64,000 nucleotides of DNA from Roseateles_C aquae. GTDB taxonomy: Bacteria > Pseudomonadota > Gammaproteobacteria > Burkholderiales > Burkholderiaceae_C. The stretch is taken from positions 84,151-148,150 of the forward strand of contig NZ_JAVXZY010000013.1 in NCBI RefSeq assembly GCF_032337115.1, read 5' to 3'. Of the stretch, positions 1 through 9,186 are shown one piece after another. The notes beneath the pieces were generated by a model that was given only the letters and a program-made list of their open reading frames with translations, did no database searches and was not told the DNA's origin. The position numbers and the translations under genes are program-made. Each line of letters opens with the position of its first letter. Positions within the stretch are counted from its first letter, which is position 1.

Positions 1-421
1 ATTGAACAGCGCCTACGAGCGCAGCCAGCAGGCGCTGGCGCTGGACAGCAAGGCGCAGCTGCGTGCCCTCGATGGCATCACCGGCTGGCAACTGTATTTC
101 TACCGCGGCAACAGCTGGACCAACGCACAGTCCAGCGGTGACGACGAGACCCAATCGCAGAGTGGTTCGCAAGGTGGCAACGGCACCACAAATCCGCCCA
201 AGCCCAATGGCAACGAGGACAACAAAACCGTTACCGACGGCAACAACGGCAAGAACAGCGGCGGCACGGGCAGCAACAACCCCAATGCCCCGAACGGCAA
301 TGCCAACCCGCCGCCGCAGAAGCGCCTGCCCACCGGCGTGCGCATGGTGCTGCAGTTCGCGCCCGGCAGCGGCCTGGAGGGCCAGCTGACGCGCCAGATC
401 GCGCTGGGGCCGCAGTCATGA
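1..421 (+). CDS. gspJ: Type II secretion minor pseudopilin GspJ (3' part)
   Basis: The frame is open to the left edge, so the N-terminus with the prepilin cleavage site is missing. GspJ is a minor pseudopilin in the tip complex (GspH/I/J/K) of the T2SS pseudopilus. The visible C-terminus has the family pattern: a fold strand around LRALDGITGWQLYFYRG and a closing strand LPTGVRMVLQF ... LEGQLTRQIALGP. Between them lies an insert of roughly 65 residues rich in Asn, Gly, Ser and Thr (about nt 115-320), not a usual part of GspJ. The stop overlaps the gspK start (ATGA at 418-421), so the two are translationally coupled. Identity rests on this short C-terminus plus position directly before gspK. 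Confidence 0.85.
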   Translation, partial: LNSAYERSQQALALDSKAQLRALDGITGWQLYFYRGNSWTNAQSSGDDETQSQSGSQGGNGTTNPPKPNGNEDNKTVTDGNNGKNSGGTGSNNPNAPNGNANPPPQKRLPTGVRMVLQFAPGSGLEGQLTRQIALGPQS

Positions 422-1356
422 GCTGCGCCCGCAAGCAGGCTGGCGCCGCGCTGCTGACGGCGATGATCATCGTCACGCTGGTCAGCAGCCTGGCCGCGGC
501 CATGGTCTGGCGACAGTACCGGGCGGTACAGATCGAGGCGGCCGAGCGCGCCAGGGCTCAAGCCAGCTGGATCCTGCTCGGCGCGCTGGACTGGGCGCGG
601 ATGATTCTGCGCGAGGACGCCCGCGCCAATCGCAACGAGCCGGTCGACCACCTGGGCGAGGTCTGGGCCGTGCCGCTGGCCGAGGCGCGGCTGTCGACCT
701 TTCTGGCCGCCGACAAGGACAATGCCGACGACGGCCCCGAGGCCTTTCTGTCCGGTACGCTGCAGGACGCCCAGGCCTTTTACAACCTGCGCAATCTGCT
801 CGGTGGCGAGAAACTGCCGCCGGCCGAGTTGCTCACGTTGCAACGGCTCTGCGAAAGCGCCGGTCTGTCGCCCGACGCCGCGCTGCAACTGGCCAACAAA
901 TTGCGCGCCGCCTTTGCGCCGACCGAGGGTGGCAACGCGGCACTGCAGCCGCGCACCGTTGACCAATTGGCCTGGCTGGGCCTGAGCGCCGAAGCGATCG
1001 CCAAGCTCAAGCCGCTGGTCATCCTGCTGCCCGAGCCGACGCCGGTCAATCTGAATACCGCCCCCCGCCAGGTCATCGCCGCCCTGTTCGAGGGCATGGA
1101 TCTCGCCTCGGCCGAACGCCTGGTCCAGGCCCGCGCGAACCAACCACTGCGCAAGATCGACGACCTCAAGACCTATGCGCCCAATGTGCAGGTGAATTCC
1201 GAGCGCGCCTCCGTGGCCTCATCGTTTTTCATCGTCGATGGCCGACTGCGGCTCGAAGAGCGCGTGCTGGAAGAGCGTTCACTGGTGCAAAGGCGCAATC
1301 TGGAGATGCTGGTGCTGTCCAGGGAGCGTGTAAACCTTGTATTGCCGCCCCGCTAG
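418..1356 (+). CDS. gspK: Type II secretion minor pseudopilin GspK
   Basis: GspK is the largest minor pseudopilin and caps the pseudopilus tip. The 312-residue product starts with a short basic leader (MSCARKQAG), then a hydrophobic helix AALLTAMIIVTLVSSLAAAM typical of type IV prepilin-like N-termini, followed by the conserved stretch with QASWILLGALDWARMIL. A helix-hairpin-helix-like segment PVNLNTAPRQVIAALF (around residue 205) is characteristic of GspK. The start overlaps the gspJ stop by ATGA. The gene is followed by about 100 nt before gspL. Length and motif order fit the family. Confidence 0.93.
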   Translation: MSCARKQAGAALLTAMIIVTLVSSLAAAMVWRQYRAVQIEAAERARAQASWILLGALDWARMILREDARANRNEPVDHLGEVWAVPLAEARLSTFLAADKDNADDGPEAFLSGTLQDAQAFYNLRNLLGGEKLPPAELLTLQRLCESAGLSPDAALQLANKLRAAFAPTEGGNAALQPRTVDQLAWLGLSAEAIAKLKPLVILLPEPTPVNLNTAPRQVIAALFEGMDLASAERLVQARANQPLRKIDDLKTYAPNVQVNSERASVASSFFIVDGRLRLEERVLEERSLVQRRNLEMLVLSRERVNLVLPPR

Positions 1357-1461
1357 CGCGGCGAGAATGCGCCCTGCCATGCCCACCACCATGCCGAGAC
1401 CGACCGCCGTCGCCCCAACACCGTCTGCCGCGCGCCGCGCTGGTGGCCCTTGCCTGTTCTC

Positions 1462-2721
1462 ATGAGCACGACACTGCTTCTGTTATTGCCCGCCCGCCCG
1501 CGTCTGCGCAGCCACGGCCGTGGCGCCGAGGCGCCAGCGCGCAGCGAGGCGCCCGAGTACGACTACATCGTCAGCACCGATGGTGAGCACATCAGCGCGC
1601 AGGGCCGTGCCACCGCCAGCGAGCTGCCCAGCGCCGACCAGATCATCGCCGTGCCCGCCGAGTCTGACCTCAGCTGGCACCGGGTGACGCTGCCGCGAGC
1701 CGGACGCCAGCGCCTGCGCGCTGCGCTGGCCGGCATGCTGGAAGAAACGCTGCTTGACGATCCGGAAAGCCTGCACTTCGCCGTCGAGCCCGAGGCCAGC
1801 GGTGGCGACGAGGCTTGGGTCTGCGCCGTGCACAAGGCCTGGGTGCTCGATCAACTGAGTCAGCTCGACCAGGCGCAGGTCTTTGTCGACCGGCTGAGCC
1901 CGGCGGCCTGGCCGGAACAACCGCCCTGTGGCCATTTCTATGCTGACGGTGTTGGCGATGGTGACGAGCCGGCCGGCATCGGCCTGCGCTGGAGCCACCC
2001 GGAAGGCGCGGCCAGCCTGTGCATCGATGGCGGCCTGACCCGCAAACTGTTCCCGCCCACCCTGGTGCAAGCCTCCCGCTGGACGGCAACGCCCGCCGCC
2101 GCCGCTGCCGCCGAGCGCTGGCTAGGCACGGCGGTGCAGGTACAAAGCCCTGAACAGCGTGCCCTGCGCGCCGCCCGGAGCCCCTGGAATCTGCGCCAGT
2201 TCGAGCTGGCACCGCGCACCCGTGGCATTCGCGCGCTGCGGCTGTTCTGGCGCGGCCTGATGGCCAAGCCCTGGCGCCCGGTGCGCTGGGGTGTCGGCGC
2301 CTTGATCGTGCTGCAACTGCTGGCGCTGAATATCGCCGCCTTTCAGCAGCGCCGCGAACTGCAGGCCAAGCGCGATGCGCTGAGCCAGATCCTGACGGCG
2401 ACATTCCCGAAGGTCCGCGCCGTTCTGGACGCACCGCTACAAATGCGCCGCGAGATTGAGCAGTTGCGCGCTGCCGCCGGCCGCGCCGGTGACGACGACC
2501 TCGAGGCCTTGCTCAGCGCCGCGGCGACCGCCTGGCCGGCCGATCGCGGCCCGGTCGAAGCCCTGAGTTTTGAGCCTGGGCGCCTGAGTCTGGCCGCCAA
2601 TGGCTGGAATGACAATCAGATTCAGCAGCTGCGCAGTCTGCTGCAAAGCGAAGGCTGGCAGCTCGAGCAGGGTGAGGGCAAGCTGACGCTGAGCCGCGCC
2701 AAGCCCGCCGCCGGCCGCTGA
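1462..2721 (+). CDS. gspL: Type II secretion inner-membrane protein GspL
   Basis: GspL is the bitopic inner-membrane protein that ties the cytoplasmic ATPase GspE to GspM. The product (about 419 residues from the ATG at 1462) has a cytoplasmic actin-like N-terminal half with a pattern such as LPSADQIIAVPAESDLSWHRV, one membrane helix around residues 278-294 (WGVGALIVLQLLALNIAAF), and a periplasmic ferredoxin-like C-terminus (PVEALSFEPGRLSLAANGW). An in-frame TTG lies 12 nt upstream at 1450, but the ATG start MSTTLLLLLPAR gives the usual GspL beginning. It precedes gspM by a short gap, as in other T2SS operons. Confidence 0.92.
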   Translation: MSTTLLLLLPARPRLRSHGRGAEAPARSEAPEYDYIVSTDGEHISAQGRATASELPSADQIIAVPAESDLSWHRVTLPRAGRQRLRAALAGMLEETLLDDPESLHFAVEPEASGGDEAWVCAVHKAWVLDQLSQLDQAQVFVDRLSPAAWPEQPPCGHFYADGVGDGDEPAGIGLRWSHPEGAASLCIDGGLTRKLFPPTLVQASRWTATPAAAAAAERWLGTAVQVQSPEQRALRAARSPWNLRQFELAPRTRGIRALRLFWRGLMAKPWRPVRWGVGALIVLQLLALNIAAFQQRRELQAKRDALSQILTATFPKVRAVLDAPLQMRREIEQLRAAAGRAGDDDLEALLSAAATAWPADRGPVEALSFEPGRLSLAANGWNDNQIQQLRSLLQSEGWQLEQGEGKLTLSRAKPAAGR

Positions 2722-2737
2722 TCGCAAGAGAATGCAC

Positions 2738-3253
2738 ATGAGTCTCCCCTCTGACAAACCCGACCGCTGGCAAGCTCTGGCGGAACCGTTGAAGACCCAT
2801 TGGCAGGGCCTGGGCGCCCGCGAACGCCTGGGCCTGCAGGCCGCTGGCGCCGCGCTGGCGTTGCTGCTGGTCTGGAACATCGGCGTGCGGCCGGCCTGGC
2901 GCACGCTCAGCGAGGGCCCGGCGCAGCTGGCCAGCGCGGATACCGAACTGCAGCAAATGCAGGCGCTGGCGCTGGAGGCCCGCGAGCTGCGCGAAGCACC
3001 GCCGGTGGCTCCCGCCCAGGCGCTGCAGGCGCTGAAGTCCTCCAGCGAATTCCTCGGCAGCAAGGCCAGGCTGAGCATCACCGGTGATCGCGCCGTCGTC
3101 AGCTTCAACGGCGTCAGTACCGAGGCCTTGCAAAACTGGCTTGGCGAGGTGCGCAGCGCCGCCCGTGCCCGCCCGATAGAAGCCCAGCTGCAACGCGGAC
3201 CGCAAGGCTTCAACGGCACCGTGACCTTGGCACTGGGAGTGGCCGCACCATGA
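2738..3253 (+). CDS. gspM: Type II secretion inner-membrane protein GspM
   Basis: GspM is the small bitopic partner of GspL in the inner-membrane platform. The protein of about 171 residues has a short cytoplasmic N-terminus, one membrane helix (AAGAALALLLVWNIGV, about residues 33-50) and a periplasmic ferredoxin-like domain ending in FNGTVTLALG. Two ATGs lie close together, at 2732 and 2738; the purine-rich AAGAGA at 2726-2731 is better spaced for 2738, which I chose. The 3' end overlaps the gspN start by ATGA-type coupling (3250-3253). Confidence 0.9.
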   Translation: MSLPSDKPDRWQALAEPLKTHWQGLGARERLGLQAAGAALALLLVWNIGVRPAWRTLSEGPAQLASADTELQQMQALALEARELREAPPVAPAQALQALKSSSEFLGSKARLSITGDRAVVSFNGVSTEALQNWLGEVRSAARARPIEAQLQRGPQGFNGTVTLALGVAAP

Positions 3254-4161
3254 TCAGCAGCAGCTCGCGCTGGCCGCGTCTGGGCGGCAAGAAGAAGAAT
3301 TCGCTTGCCGCCGCCGCCCACAAGCCCTGGACCGACACCGTGTTGGAAGACCGCCCCAAACGCAGCGGCATCAGCCCGGGACTGCGCTGGAGCGTTGCCG
3401 GTGCGCTGCTTGGCGCCCTGCTGGCCCTGCTCTGCTTCGCACCGGCCGCCTGGCTGGCCCGTGGCTTGGCCAGCGCCAGCGCTGAACACCTGTTGCTGAC
3501 CGATACCCGCGGCAGCATCTGGGCCGGCTCCGGCGTGCTGGTGCTGACCGGTGGCGCTGGCAGCCGGGACGCCAGCGCCCTGCCCGGCCGCGTCGAATGG
3601 ACCATGGGCCTGCGCGGGACCTCGTTGCTGCTGCGTGCACGCCAGGCCTGCTGCCTCAACGGCGAGCTGCAGCTGCAAATCAAACCTGGCCTGGGCAAGC
3701 TGGAGATCGAGCTGCCGGCCGCCGGTGACTGGCTGGCACGCTTGCCCGCCGCCTGGCTGTCCGGCCTGGGCACGCCTTGGAACACCTTGCAGCTGGAAGG
3801 CTCGGTGCGCCTGAGTGCGCGCCAGTTTAAGCTCGATTGGGTGCAGGGCCGCTGGGCCATGCTGGGCCAGCTGGACCTGGATTTCATCAACCTGAGCTCG
3901 CGGGTCTCCACGCTCGCACCTTTGGGCAGTTACCGCCTCAGTGTCAGCGCCGATGCGCAAAACGTCGGCCAGACCCGGCTGATGCTCAGCACGCTGGACG
4001 GCGCGCTGATCCTCAGCGGCCAGGGCACGGCCGGTGGCGCCGCACGCGCCCGCTTCAACGGCGAGGCCCAGGCCGCGCCGGGCCGCGAAGCCGCACTGAA
4101 CAATCTCCTGAACATCATCGGACGCCGCCAGGGCGCGCGCTCCGTTATCACGATCGGATGA
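3250..4161 (+). CDS. gspN: Type II secretion protein GspN
   Basis: GspN is an accessory inner-membrane protein of the T2SS found in only some lineages. The 303-residue product has a basic cytoplasmic N-terminus, one membrane helix (residues about 49-73, GALLGALLALLCFAPAAWLA) and a periplasmic region that begins with the family hallmark LTDTRGSIWAGSGVLVL. Two cysteines (CCLNG) occur around residue 135. It overlaps both neighbours by 4 nt (3250-3253 with gspM, 4158-4161 with gspD), so the operon is tightly coupled here. Assignment is by the TRGSIW motif, size and position. Confidence 0.88.
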   Translation: MISSSSRWPRLGGKKKNSLAAAAHKPWTDTVLEDRPKRSGISPGLRWSVAGALLGALLALLCFAPAAWLARGLASASAEHLLLTDTRGSIWAGSGVLVLTGGAGSRDASALPGRVEWTMGLRGTSLLLRARQACCLNGELQLQIKPGLGKLEIELPAAGDWLARLPAAWLSGLGTPWNTLQLEGSVRLSARQFKLDWVQGRWAMLGQLDLDFINLSSRVSTLAPLGSYRLSVSADAQNVGQTRLMLSTLDGALILSGQGTAGGAARARFNGEAQAAPGREAALNNLLNIIGRRQGARSVITIG

Positions 4162-6371
4162 GCATGAACCACCGCCCCCGCCTGACCCTGCTGGTGCTGG
4201 CCTTGAGCGCCGGCAGCCTGATGGCCCAAGTCCCTAGCGCTCCCGTTGAAACAGCCCGCCCAAGCAACAAGGGCCGCGGCCCGGCGCTGAAGGCCCGCAC
4301 CCCGGTGACCTTGAATTTCGTCAATGCCGATATCGAGGCCGTCAGCCGCGCCATCGGCGTGATGCTGGACCGCCAATTCGTCATCGATCCGCGCGTCAAG
4401 GGCGTGATCACCGTCTACAGCGAGCAGCCGGTGTCGGTGCACGAGGCCTATCTGAACTACCTGGCCGCCTTGCGTGGCCTGGGCTTCACGGTGGTTGAGT
4501 CGGGCGGCCTGTACAAGGTCGTGCCCGAGGCCGATGCCAAGCTTCAGTCGAGCACCGTGTCGGTGGGCGGCACGCCCCAGCACGGCGACCAGGTGCTGAC
4601 GCAGATCTACAAGCTCAACCACGAGAACGCCAACAACCTGGTGGCCGTGCTGCGCCCCTTGATCAGCCCGAACAACACCATCAATGCCAACCCGGGCAAT
4701 AACAGCCTGGTGATCACTGACTACGCCGACAACCTGGCCCGACTGGGCCGCATCATCGCGGCGATGGACACGCCGTCCAGCACCGATCTGGAAGTCGTGC
4801 CGCTGAAGCATGCGGTGGCCTCGGACATTGCCGCGCTGGTGCAGAAGCTCAGCGACGGCGCTGCCGCGGTGCCCGGCGGCGTGCCCGGCCAGGGCGGTGG
4901 CCTGACGGTGCTGGCCGATCCGCGCAGCAATGCGCTGATCCTGCGCGCGCCCAATCCGGCCAAGCTGGCTTCGGTGCGCTCGATGATCGAGAAGCTCGAC
5001 GTGCCGGTGGACGGTGCGGCGACCGGCAATATCCGCGTCGTCTACCTGAAGAACGCAGATGCGGCGAAGCTGGCCACGGTGCTGCGCTCGGCGTTCAGTG
5101 GCGTGGGCAATGCGGGCGGCGGTGCCAGCAGCAGCGGTAGCAACCCGAGCAGTTCGCTGGGTAGCAGCCTGAACAATCAGCAGCTCAGCGGTTCGCAGCA
5201 GGGCGGTATCCAGGGCAATAGCAGTGGCACGCAAAGCACGGCGGCAACAACGCCGGTCAGCGCTTCGCCCAGCCCGTCGACCGGCGGCTTTGTGCAGGCC
5301 GACCCTTCGACCAACTCGCTGATCATCACCGCGCCCGAGCCGCTGTACCGCCAGATCCGCGCCGTCATCGATCAGCTCGATGGCCGCCGCGCGCAGATCT
5401 ACGTTGAGTCGATGATCGTCAAGGTCGACGCCTCGAAGTCGGCCCAGTTCGGCGTGCAATGGCAGAACCTGTTCGGCAGCAAGGGCGACAGCACCATCAC
5501 CGGCGCTGGCACCAATTTCGGTAGCGGCAGTGCCAACATCATCACTGACACGATCGCCATCGCCCAAGGCAAGGCCGCGGCCGGCGCACAATTGGCCTCC
5601 AACCCCGCGCCCGGCGGATTGAACATCGGCCTGATCAAGAAATTTGGCGATTTCTACACCCTCGGCGCCATCGCCAACTTCCTCGAAACCGAGGCCGGCG
5701 GCAATGTGCTGTCGACACCGAATCTGGTCGCCTTGGACAACGAGGAAGCCAAGATCGTCGTCGGCTCCAACGTGCCCTTTGTGACCGGCACCTATACCAA
5801 CACCGGCGGCACCGGCAGCAACGCCAACCCGTTCCAGACGATTGACCGCAAGGACGTCGGCCTGACGCTACGCATCCGCAGCCAGATCGGCGAGGGCGGC
5901 ACAGTGCGGATGACTGTGTTCCATGAGAACTCTTCCGTCACCTCGACCAGCGCCACCAGCGGCCCGACCACCGACAAGAGCTCGATCGAGACCACCGTCA
6001 GCGTCGACGACGGCCAGATCATGGTGCTGGGCGGCCTGCTGAAGGACGACTTCAGCGACGACGAGAGCCGCGTGCCGCTGCTGGGCGACATCCCCGTGGT
6101 CGGCAATCTGTTCAAGAGCGCCAAGCGTGAGCGCAAGAAGACAAATCTGCTGGTCTTCTTGCGCCCGGTGGTGCTGCGCACCCAGTCGGCCGCCGATGCG
6201 CTGACGCTGGACCGCTACGAGTCGATCCGCGCCAAGCAGGAGCAGGTGCAGTCGACGCCCAAGGCCGTCCTGCCCAATACCGGCGCGCCGCTGCTGCCGC
6301 CACTGCCGATCAAGCCGGCCACCGACAAGCCCGTTGACAAGGCCGCCGGCGACGCCGCGCCCAAGCCCTGA
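4158..6371 (+). CDS. gspD: Type II secretion outer-membrane secretin GspD
   Basis: GspD forms the outer-membrane gated channel of the T2SS. The product is about 737 residues from the ATG at 4158, which overlaps the gspN stop; a longer open frame upstream is only a shadow of gspN. After a signal peptide (LLVLALSAGSLMAQ) come an N0 domain (VTLNFVNADIEAVSRAIG), three N domains, and a Ser/Gly/Asn-rich linker at about residues 315-377 between N-domain strands, which is common in GspD. The secretin core follows, with VLSTPNLVALDNEEAKIVVG and the C-terminal signature VPLLGDIPVVGNLFKS near residue 640. The Lys/Pro-rich tail may bind a pilotin. Confidence 0.96.
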   Translation: MSMNHRPRLTLLVLALSAGSLMAQVPSAPVETARPSNKGRGPALKARTPVTLNFVNADIEAVSRAIGVMLDRQFVIDPRVKGVITVYSEQPVSVHEAYLNYLAALRGLGFTVVESGGLYKVVPEADAKLQSSTVSVGGTPQHGDQVLTQIYKLNHENANNLVAVLRPLISPNNTINANPGNNSLVITDYADNLARLGRIIAAMDTPSSTDLEVVPLKHAVASDIAALVQKLSDGAAAVPGGVPGQGGGLTVLADPRSNALILRAPNPAKLASVRSMIEKLDVPVDGAATGNIRVVYLKNADAAKLATVLRSAFSGVGNAGGGASSSGSNPSSSLGSSLNNQQLSGSQQGGIQGNSSGTQSTAATTPVSASPSPSTGGFVQADPSTNSLIITAPEPLYRQIRAVIDQLDGRRAQIYVESMIVKVDASKSAQFGVQWQNLFGSKGDSTITGAGTNFGSGSANIITDTIAIAQGKAAAGAQLASNPAPGGLNIGLIKKFGDFYTLGAIANFLETEAGGNVLSTPNLVALDNEEAKIVVGSNVPFVTGTYTNTGGTGSNANPFQTIDRKDVGLTLRIRSQIGEGGTVRMTVFHENSSVTSTSATSGPTTDKSSIETTVSVDDGQIMVLGGLLKDDFSDDESRVPLLGDIPVVGNLFKSAKRERKKTNLLVFLRPVVLRTQSAADALTLDRYESIRAKQEQVQSTPKAVLPNTGAPLLPPLPIKPATDKPVDKAAGDAAPKP

Positions 6372-6374
6372 GCC

Positions 6375-7814
6375 ATGGCCAGCCGTCACCCCCTGCCCTA
6401 CGCCTTCGCCCGCGCCAACACGGTGCTGCTGGAGGACAACGGCCAGCAGCTGGTGCTGTGGGCCTCGCCCGAGGTCGATCTGTCGACGCTGTCCGAAGTG
6501 CAGCGGCTCTACCAGGTCGACCGCTTCGAAGCCCAGGCCGCCGAGCTGCTTGCCGAGCGCATCAACAGCGCCTATGCCGGCAGCGAATCGAGCGCCGCCA
6601 CCGTCGTTGGTGAGGTCGAGAGCGCCGTCGATCTGAGCCGCATGATGCAGGACCTGCCCGCGGTGGAAGATCTGCTCGAAGCGGCCAACGACGCGCCCAT
6701 CATCCGCATGCTCAATGCGCTGCTGACGCAGGCCGCCAAGGATGGCGCCAGCGACATCCACATCGAGCCCTACGAGCGTGCCAGCTCGGTGCGCTTCCGG
6801 GTCGACGGCACGCTGCGCGAAGTCGTGCAGCCCAACCGCGGCCTGCATGCGGCACTGATCTCGCGGCTGAAGATCATGGCCGAGCTGGACATCGCCGAGA
6901 AGCGCCTGCCGCAGGACGGCCGCATCTCGCTGCGCATCGGCGGCCGCGCCATCGATGTGCGCGTCTCCACGCTGCCCTCGGCCCATGGCGAACGCGCCGT
7001 GCTGCGCCTCTTGGACAAGACCGAGTCCAAGTTCACGCTGGAAGGCCTGGGCATGGACGGTGATGTGCTGAGCGCCTTCAAGCGTCAGGTGCAGCAGCCG
7101 CACGGCATCGTGCTGGTCACCGGCCCGACCGGCTCCGGCAAGACGACCACGCTCTACGCCTCGCTGCAGACGGTGGACACCAGCACCACCAATGTGCTGA
7201 CGGTGGAAGACCCGATCGAATACGAGCTGCCTGGCATCGGCCAGACCCAGGTCAATGCCAAGATCGACCTGACCTTCGCCAAGGCCTTGCGCGCCATCCT
7301 GCGCCAGGACCCGGACGTCATCATGATCGGCGAAATCCGCGATTTCGAAACCGCGCAGATCGCCATCCAGGCCTCGCTTACCGGCCACTTGGTGCTGGCC
7401 ACGCTGCACACCAATGATGCGCCCAGCGCGGTCACCCGGCTGACCGATATGGGCGTCGAGCCCTTCCTGCTCAGCTCCAGCCTGCTCGGCGTGCTGGCCC
7501 AGCGCCTGGTGCGCAAGCTCTGCCCGGCGTGCAAGAAGCCGGAATCGCCGCCGTCTGCCGATGGCGTCGTGCGCTACCACCCGGTCGGTTGCCCCGAATG
7601 CAGCCACAGCGGCTACAAGGGCCGCACCGGCGTCTATGAGCTGATGGTCGCCGACGACAAGGTGCGCCATCTGATACACAACCGTGCCGCCGAGGCCGAG
7701 CTCTACGAGGCCGCCCGCGCCGGCGGCCTGCGCTCGATGCGCGAGGATGGCGAGCGCCTGGTGACGCTTGGCATCACCTCGGCCGAAGAAGTCATTCGCG
7801 TCACCCGCGAATGA
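6375..7814 (+). CDS. gspE: Type II secretion traffic ATPase GspE
   Basis: GspE is the cytoplasmic hexameric ATPase that powers pseudopilus assembly. The 479-residue product shows an N-terminal domain, the NTPase core with Walker A GPTGSGKTTT near residue 250, an Asp box, a His box, and Walker B MIGEIRDFETA near residue 316 followed by LVLATLHTNDAPSAVTRL. The C-terminal zinc element is present (CPAC near residue 382 and CPEC near 405) but has a rather short spacer. It starts 3 nt after the gspD stop, which supports a single transcript. Confidence 0.96.
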   Translation: MASRHPLPYAFARANTVLLEDNGQQLVLWASPEVDLSTLSEVQRLYQVDRFEAQAAELLAERINSAYAGSESSAATVVGEVESAVDLSRMMQDLPAVEDLLEAANDAPIIRMLNALLTQAAKDGASDIHIEPYERASSVRFRVDGTLREVVQPNRGLHAALISRLKIMAELDIAEKRLPQDGRISLRIGGRAIDVRVSTLPSAHGERAVLRLLDKTESKFTLEGLGMDGDVLSAFKRQVQQPHGIVLVTGPTGSGKTTTLYASLQTVDTSTTNVLTVEDPIEYELPGIGQTQVNAKIDLTFAKALRAILRQDPDVIMIGEIRDFETAQIAIQASLTGHLVLATLHTNDAPSAVTRLTDMGVEPFLLSSSLLGVLAQRLVRKLCPACKKPESPPSADGVVRYHPVGCPECSHSGYKGRTGVYELMVADDKVRHLIHNRAAEAELYEAARAGGLRSMREDGERLVTLGITSAEEVIRVTRE

Positions 7815-7852
7815 GCCTCGCCCGCCTGACACCGCCACGCCCGCGCTGAGCC

Positions 7853-9067
7853 ATGCCCGCATTCAAGTACGAAGCCCTCAACCCGGCCGGCCGCGCCAGC
7901 AGCGGCCTGGTCGAGGCCGACAACCCGCGTGCCGCACGCGCTGCGCTGCGCGCGCAAGGCCTGGTGCCGCTGTCCGTGGCGGCGGTGCAGCAGCATGGCG
8001 CCGAAGCCTCAGGCGGCTTGTTCGTCCGGCGCGTTTTCAGCGCCACGGCCCTGGCCGTCTGGACCCGCCAGCTGGCGGGCCTGGTCGCCTCTGGCCTGCC
8101 GGTCGAACGGGCGCTGACGGCGCTCGCCGATGAATGCGAAGACGCGCGCCAGCGCGAGCTGGTCGCACAGCTGAAGGCCGAGGTCAATGCCGGCGCCAGT
8201 TTTGCCCGCGCCCTGGCCACGGCGCCGCGCGAGTACGACGATGTCTACCGCGCCGTTGTGGCGGCCGGCGAGCAGAGCGGCGCGCTGGGCTTGGTGCTGG
8301 AACGCCTGGCCGACGATCTGGAAGAGCGCCAGACCCTGCGCGCCAAGCTGGTTGGCGCCATGGCCTATCCAGCCATCGTCTCGCTGATCGCCGTGGTGAT
8401 CGTGATCTTTCTGGTCAGCTATGTAGTGCCGCAGGTGGCCACCGCCTTCGTCACCACCAAGCGGGCGCTGCCCGGCCTGACCGTGTTCATGCTCAGCCTC
8501 TCGGGCCTGGTGCGCAACTGGGGCTGGGCCATGCTGCTGGCCGTGGGCGCGTGCGTTGGCGGCCTGCGCTACGCGCTGCGCAATCCGGCCTTCAGGATGA
8601 GTTTTGACGCCGGCTGGCTACAGCTGCCGATCTTCGGGCGGCTCGCCCGCGGCTACAACGCAGCCCGCTTTGCCAGCACGCTGGCCATGCTGGCCGGTGC
8701 TGGTGTGCCGATTCTGAAGGCCTTGCAGGCGGCCGCCGAGACGCTCTCCAACACGGCCATGCGCACCGATGCGCTGGACGCGTTGGTTCAAGTGCGCGAA
8801 GGCGCGCCGCTGGGCTCGGCGCTGGCCGGCAAGAAGCGCTTCCCGGGCATCCTGGCCATGTTTGCGCGCCTGGGCGAGCAGACCGGCCAGCTGCCGCAGA
8901 TGCTGGAGCGCGCCGCCAAGCAGCTCGGCAACGAGGTGCAGCGCCGTGCCATGACGGCGGCCACGCTGCTGGAGCCCCTGCTCATCGTCGCCATGGGGGT
9001 GATGGTGATGCTGATCGTGCTCTCGGTGCTGCTGCCCATCATCCAGCTGAACAGCATCGTCAAATAA
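7853..9067 (+). CDS. gspF: Type II secretion platform protein GspF
   Basis: GspF is the polytopic inner-membrane platform protein that contacts GspE. The 404-residue product begins with the family signature FKYEALNPAGRASSGLVEADNPRAARAALRAQGLVP and contains two GspF repeats with three membrane helices, at about residues 170-195, 220-240 and 377-400. Conserved motifs include TRQLAGLVASGLPVERAL and FARLGEQTGQLPQML. It lies 38 nt after gspE. No gspC is seen on this side; it and gspG-I are presumably left of the window or elsewhere. Confidence 0.96.
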   Translation: MPAFKYEALNPAGRASSGLVEADNPRAARAALRAQGLVPLSVAAVQQHGAEASGGLFVRRVFSATALAVWTRQLAGLVASGLPVERALTALADECEDARQRELVAQLKAEVNAGASFARALATAPREYDDVYRAVVAAGEQSGALGLVLERLADDLEERQTLRAKLVGAMAYPAIVSLIAVVIVIFLVSYVVPQVATAFVTTKRALPGLTVFMLSLSGLVRNWGWAMLLAVGACVGGLRYALRNPAFRMSFDAGWLQLPIFGRLARGYNAARFASTLAMLAGAGVPILKALQAAAETLSNTAMRTDALDALVQVREGAPLGSALAGKKRFPGILAMFARLGEQTGQLPQMLERAAKQLGNEVQRRAMTAATLLEPLLIVAMGVMVMLIVLSVLLPIIQLNSIVK

Positions 9068-9186
9068 GCGTTCGGCGTAATCCGTAACTAATCGACGAAA
9101 ACCGGGCAACTCCCGAATTCCGAGCCGGCTGCTTTTTGCTTGAATGAGGCCAGGTGTCGCCGTCCACGACACCGCCAGGAGCCGTC

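Noticed and set aside
100..1143. Long minus-strand open frames opposite gspJ/gspK and, similarly, opposite gspD, gspE, the tricorn gene and the first protease gene
   Set aside because: GC-rich coding DNA keeps antisense frames open; the products have no recognisable domains and overlap well-supported genes.
3837..4157. Upstream extension of the gspD frame
   Set aside because: It lies inside gspN in another frame; the ATG at 4158 followed by a signal peptide is the convincing start.
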